Below, piece after piece: positions 5,144 to 6,958 of a DNA stretch of 6,958 nt. Source of the DNA: Candidatus Portnoyibacteriota bacterium. Its GTDB lineage: Bacteria; Patescibacteriota; Minisyncoccia; Portnoybacterales; GWB1-42-6. Below the pieces are notes generated by a model. The model worked only from the letters and a program-made list of their open reading frames with translations. It had not been told where the DNA came from and made no database searches. Position 1 is the first letter of the stretch, and each line of letters opens with the position of its first letter. The translations under genes and the position numbers were made by a program. The DNA is taken from assembly GCA_028717445.1 (NCBI GenBank), contig JAQUNU010000037.1, positions 1 to 6,958 on the forward strand, written 5' to 3'.

Positions 5144-6242
5144 ATGATAGAGAATTTGCCAAAGGAAATTGAAAATTTAAAAAGCCGCGTCCAAAAGATC
5201 GCGGACTTTCTTTGATTTGTCTTCCAGGGAGGTTAAAATAAAGGAATTTGAGCAGCAAATGAGCGATCCGGAATTCTGGCAGAACCAGGAGCGAGCCAAA
5301 GATATTTCTCAGACGGTTAATGATCTGAAAGAAGAACAGGAAAAATGGAGAAAAATAAATAAAGACATGGGCGATCTCGATGAAATGGCAAAGATAGCGG
5401 CACAAGACGAATCTTTTTCAGCTGAACTTGAGAAAAAATTTCTTGAGTTTTCAAAATTAGTCGCCAACGAGGAGCTGAAGAATTTTCTTTCGGATAAATA
5501 CGATTCTTCAAACGCGCTCCTTTCCATTTATAGCGGCGCCGGCGGAACCGAGGCCCAGGATTGGGCCGAGATGCTTTTGCGGATGTATTTGCGTTACGCT
5601 GAAAAGCGCGGATTTGTCGCCAAGGTTTTACATATTCATGAGGGTCAGGAAGCAGGCATAAAAAACGCGACCGTTGAGGTCCGTGGGCCGTATGCCTATG
5701 GTCATTTGAAAGGCGAAGGCGGCGTGCATCGTCTAGTCCGGCTTTCTCCATTTAACGCCAATAATCTGCGGCATACTTCTTTCGCCCTGGTTGAAGTCTT
5801 GCCCGAATTTGAAAAACCGCCGGAAATAAAAATTGATCCGGCTGATTTGCGGATAGATACATATCGCTCCTCCGGTCCTGGCGGCCAATATGTCAATAAA
5901 ACTGAATCGGCCGTGCGTATCACGCATGAGCCAACCGGCATTGTCGTGGCCTGCCAAAGCGAACGCTCGCAGGGCTCCAACAAGGAGCAGGCGATGAGGA
6001 TGCTTTACAGCAAGCTGTATCAGCGGCAGCTTCAGGCGCAGAAAAGCCAGCAGGGAGAGATCCGAAGCGACCAGAAAACCGGTCAGGGCACGGCCGAATG
6101 GGGTTCGCAGATCCGTTCTTATGTTTTGCACCCGTATAAAATGGTCAAAGATCACCGGACCGAGGTCGAATCTCGTCAGCCCAATAACGTGCTTGATGGA
6201 GAGCTCGATGAGTTTATCGAGGCTGAAATTAAATCTCTCTAA
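5144..6242 (+). CDS. prfB: Peptide chain release factor 2 (RF2), expressed through a +1 programmed frameshift
   Basis: RF2 reads UGA and UAA stop codons and triggers peptide release on the ribosome. Translation starts at ATG 5144 and runs 23 codons to CTT (5210-5212) followed by in-frame TGA (5213-5215). A +1 shift continues at GAT 5214 and runs to TAA 6240-6242, giving 365 residues, the same as Escherichia coli RF2. Numbered on the joined protein, the stop-recognition tripeptide SPF is at 201-203 and the GGQ catalytic motif (SSGPGGQYVNKTESAVR) starts at 246. The N-terminal part carries the DPEFW motif and a coiled-coil arm. A simple ORF call would miss the first 23 codons and start at TTG 5217. 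It is preceded by its own promoter with a nearly leaderless start. In many bacteria prfB precedes ftsEX, and here ftsE does follow, but after an inserted repeat unit. Confidence 0.97.
5204..5219 (+). promoter_or_regulatory. prfB +1 programmed frameshift site
   Basis: The slippery site is CTT TGA T, as in the autoregulatory RF2 frameshift (low RF2 gives slow UGA reading and more shifting). The bases where the stimulating Shine-Dalgarno-like AGGGGG sits in Escherichia coli read GCGGAC here, a poor match to the anti-Shine-Dalgarno. The base after TGA is T rather than the usual C. The domain order and joined length show the shift must occur. Confidence 0.9.
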
Positions 6243-6245
6243 TTT

Positions 6246-6276
6246 GCACGAATTTGGTCACGAATAACACGAATAA
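6246..6276 (+). repeat. Left 31-bp imperfect inverted repeat of the GxxExxY-remnant unit
   Basis: It starts GCACGAATT and ends CACGAATAA. Both 9-base blocks recur, inverted and at the same spacing, at 6408-6438. It also contains internal copies of CACGAAT. It begins 3 bases after the prfB stop codon. Confidence 0.85.
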
Positions 6277-6280
6277 GAAT

Positions 6281-6403
6281 AAGCTTGTTTATCCCGCGTT
6301 AAGTTATGCAATAATGGGAATTTTATTTGAAGTCCATAATAAATTGGGTATCATTGCAAATTTTAGGCATCAAAAATTAGAATATCGTCGTATTCTTAAT
6401 TAA
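6281..6403 (+). pseudogene. GxxExxY-family protein remnant (N-terminal part)
   Basis: Starting at AAG 6281, the frame reads KLVYPALSYAIMGILFEVHN and then KLG. This matches the conserved start of GxxExxY proteins (PDDEXK_3 family, usually about 120-130 residues: LIYPELSYKIxGxLFEVHNxLG). The frame lacks a normal start codon in front of this motif and ends at TAA 6401-6403 after about 40 residues, so two thirds of the protein is missing. The sequence after KLG does not carry a clear GxxExxY motif. Another frame there reads LQILGIKN, which resembles a later part of the family (LGIKxxRE-like) and suggests an internal deletion with a frameshift; that detail is speculative. Functions of the family are not settled. 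Confidence 0.75.
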
Positions 6404-6407
6404 TTGT

Positions 6408-6438
6408 TTATTCGTGAAAATTAGTGCTTAATTCGTGC
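6408..6438 (-). repeat. Right 31-bp imperfect inverted repeat of the GxxExxY-remnant unit
   Basis: It starts TTATTCGTG and ends AATTCGTGC, the reverse complements of the two 9-base blocks in the left arm. An internal ATTAGTG corresponds to a diverged copy of the repeat core. Confidence 0.85.
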
Positions 6439-6451
6439 GCATTCGCGATAT

Positions 6452-6958
6452 ATGATCAGATTCGAAGACGTTTCAAAAATCTACGGCAATTGCGCGGCGT
6501 TGGACGGGATTAATTTTGAAATCCGGCCGCGGGAATTTGTTTCTTTGGCTGGGCCTTCGGGTTCGGGCAAATCAACTTTGCTCAAGCTGATGATCTGCGA
6601 AGAGAAACCGACAAAAGGGAAAATTTTTCTTGATAATCAGAATTTGAATTTAATCAAAGAAGATCAATTGCCGTTTGTTCGCCGCAAGATCGGCATGGTT
6701 TTTCAGGATTTTCGGTTGCTTTCAAATAAAAATGTCCGGGAAAATATCGCTTTTGCCATGGAAGTCGTCGGCGCGGGCAGCCGCGAGATCAGGCAGGATG
6801 TGCCGCAAGTTCTTGACCTGGTCGGTTTGCCGGACAAAATAGATTGTTTTCCCCAACAGCTTTCCGGCGGCGAACGCCAGCGCGTGGCCATTGCCCGGGC
6901 GCTCATTCCTCGCCCAGCCGTGATCTTGGCCGACGTGCCCACCGGCAATCTTGATCTT
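6452..6958 (+). CDS. ftsE: Cell division ATP-binding protein FtsE, 3' end beyond the window
   Basis: FtsE is the ABC ATPase that works with the membrane protein FtsX to signal to peptidoglycan hydrolases at the septum. The first 169 codons are present and the frame is open to the window edge. The ATG at 6452 starts the typical MIRFEDVSKIYGN N-terminus. Visible motifs are Walker A GPSGSGKST (34-42), the Q-loop in VFQDFRLL (Gln 85), ABC signature LSGGERQR (137-144) and Walker B VILAD (157-161), followed by PTGNLD. The residue after the Walker B aspartate is Val 162 (GTG), where FtsE and nearly all ABC ATPases have the catalytic glutamate. No Shine-Dalgarno and no clear promoter precede the start; the inverted-repeat unit ends 13 bases upstream. 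ftsX would be expected next, outside the window. LolD-like ATPases are related, but the N-terminus and context favour FtsE. Confidence 0.92.
   Translation, partial: MIRFEDVSKIYGNCAALDGINFEIRPREFVSLAGPSGSGKSTLLKLMICEEKPTKGKIFLDNQNLNLIKEDQLPFVRRKIGMVFQDFRLLSNKNVRENIAFAMEVVGAGSREIRQDVPQVLDLVGLPDKIDCFPQQLSGGERQRVAIARALIPRPAVILADVPTGNLDL

Larger units (their letters stand above)
6246..6438. mobile_element. 193-bp inverted-repeat unit with GxxExxY remnant, between prfB and ftsE
   Basis: Two 31-bp arms with identical outer and inner 9-base blocks flank a decayed GxxExxY-family reading frame. There is no transposase. CACGAAT/ATTCGTG-type repeats around GxxExxY genes are something I recall from other bacterial genomes; the mobile nature is inferred. 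The unit ends 13 bases before the ftsE ATG. Confidence 0.6.

Noticed and set aside
5213..5215. In-frame TGA near the prfB start read as an inactivating mutation
   Set aside because: It sits in the classical CTT TGA shift context, and the joined protein has the exact usual length with all RF2 motifs, so it is a programmed frameshift.
5055..5405. 116-codon minus-strand ORF over the prfB promoter and 5' end
   Set aside because: It is antisense to the prfB start, promoter and the tRNA-Thr terminator; the F- and I-rich composition reflects the A-rich opposite strand.
6451..6456. TATGAT overlapping the ftsE start codon as a -10 element for ftsE
   Set aside because: Transcription from it would begin inside the coding sequence, past the start codon.
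1..6958. CRISPR array, rRNA gene, riboswitch or intact transposase
   Set aside because: No regularly spaced direct repeats, rRNA-like sequence, known aptamer pattern or transposase motifs were seen on either strand.

Overview
The window looks like chromosomal DNA from a Patescibacteria (Candidate Phyla Radiation) genome, probably Parcubacteria-like. This is an inference. It rests on the character of the MurJ C-terminus and the FtsB/DivIC-type protein, on several short lineage-style membrane proteins, on tRNA genes without an encoded CCA end, and on very short spacing between promoters and start codons. UGA is used as a stop: a release factor 2 gene is present, which argues against the Gracilibacteria/Absconditabacteria code in which UGA means glycine.

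Layout, left to right. Positions 1-389 are the 3' end of a lipid II flippase gene (murJ), closed by a strong terminator. A good promoter then drives lepA (elongation factor 4, 493-2277). A 33-residue single-pass membrane protein is encoded on the minus strand (2395-2496). It converges on lepA, has its own likely terminator, and diverges from an ftsB/divIC-like gene (2513-2926). Five bases after that stop codon starts tRNA-Gly(CCC). Immediately after the tRNA is a 260-bp unit bounded by 21-bp inverted repeats and holding a 56-codon ORF. A 104-residue three-helix membrane protein and a very strong terminator follow.

The middle holds an unrecognised soluble protein of about 340 residues (3770-4792). 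It has its own promoter and a terminator-like hairpin in its leader. Next come a terminator, tRNA-Thr(CGT) and another terminator. prfB (release factor 2, 5144-6242) starts from a near-consensus promoter and needs a +1 frameshift at CTT TGA. It is 365 residues when joined, but the usual upstream Shine-Dalgarno-like stimulator is poor. Between prfB and ftsE lies a 193-bp unit with 31-bp imperfect inverted ends and the remnant of a GxxExxY-family gene. The window ends inside ftsE, which has a valine where the Walker B catalytic glutamate is expected.

The known genes serve cell envelope and division (murJ, ftsB-like, ftsE) and translation (lepA, prfB, two tRNAs). No CRISPR array, rRNA or intact transposase is visible. 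The parts most worth a second look are the inverted-repeat unit behind tRNA-Gly, the GxxExxY remnant unit in front of ftsE, the FtsE Walker B substitution, the weak-stimulator prfB frameshift, the minus-strand microprotein, and the repeated 11-12 nt distance between -10 elements and start codons.
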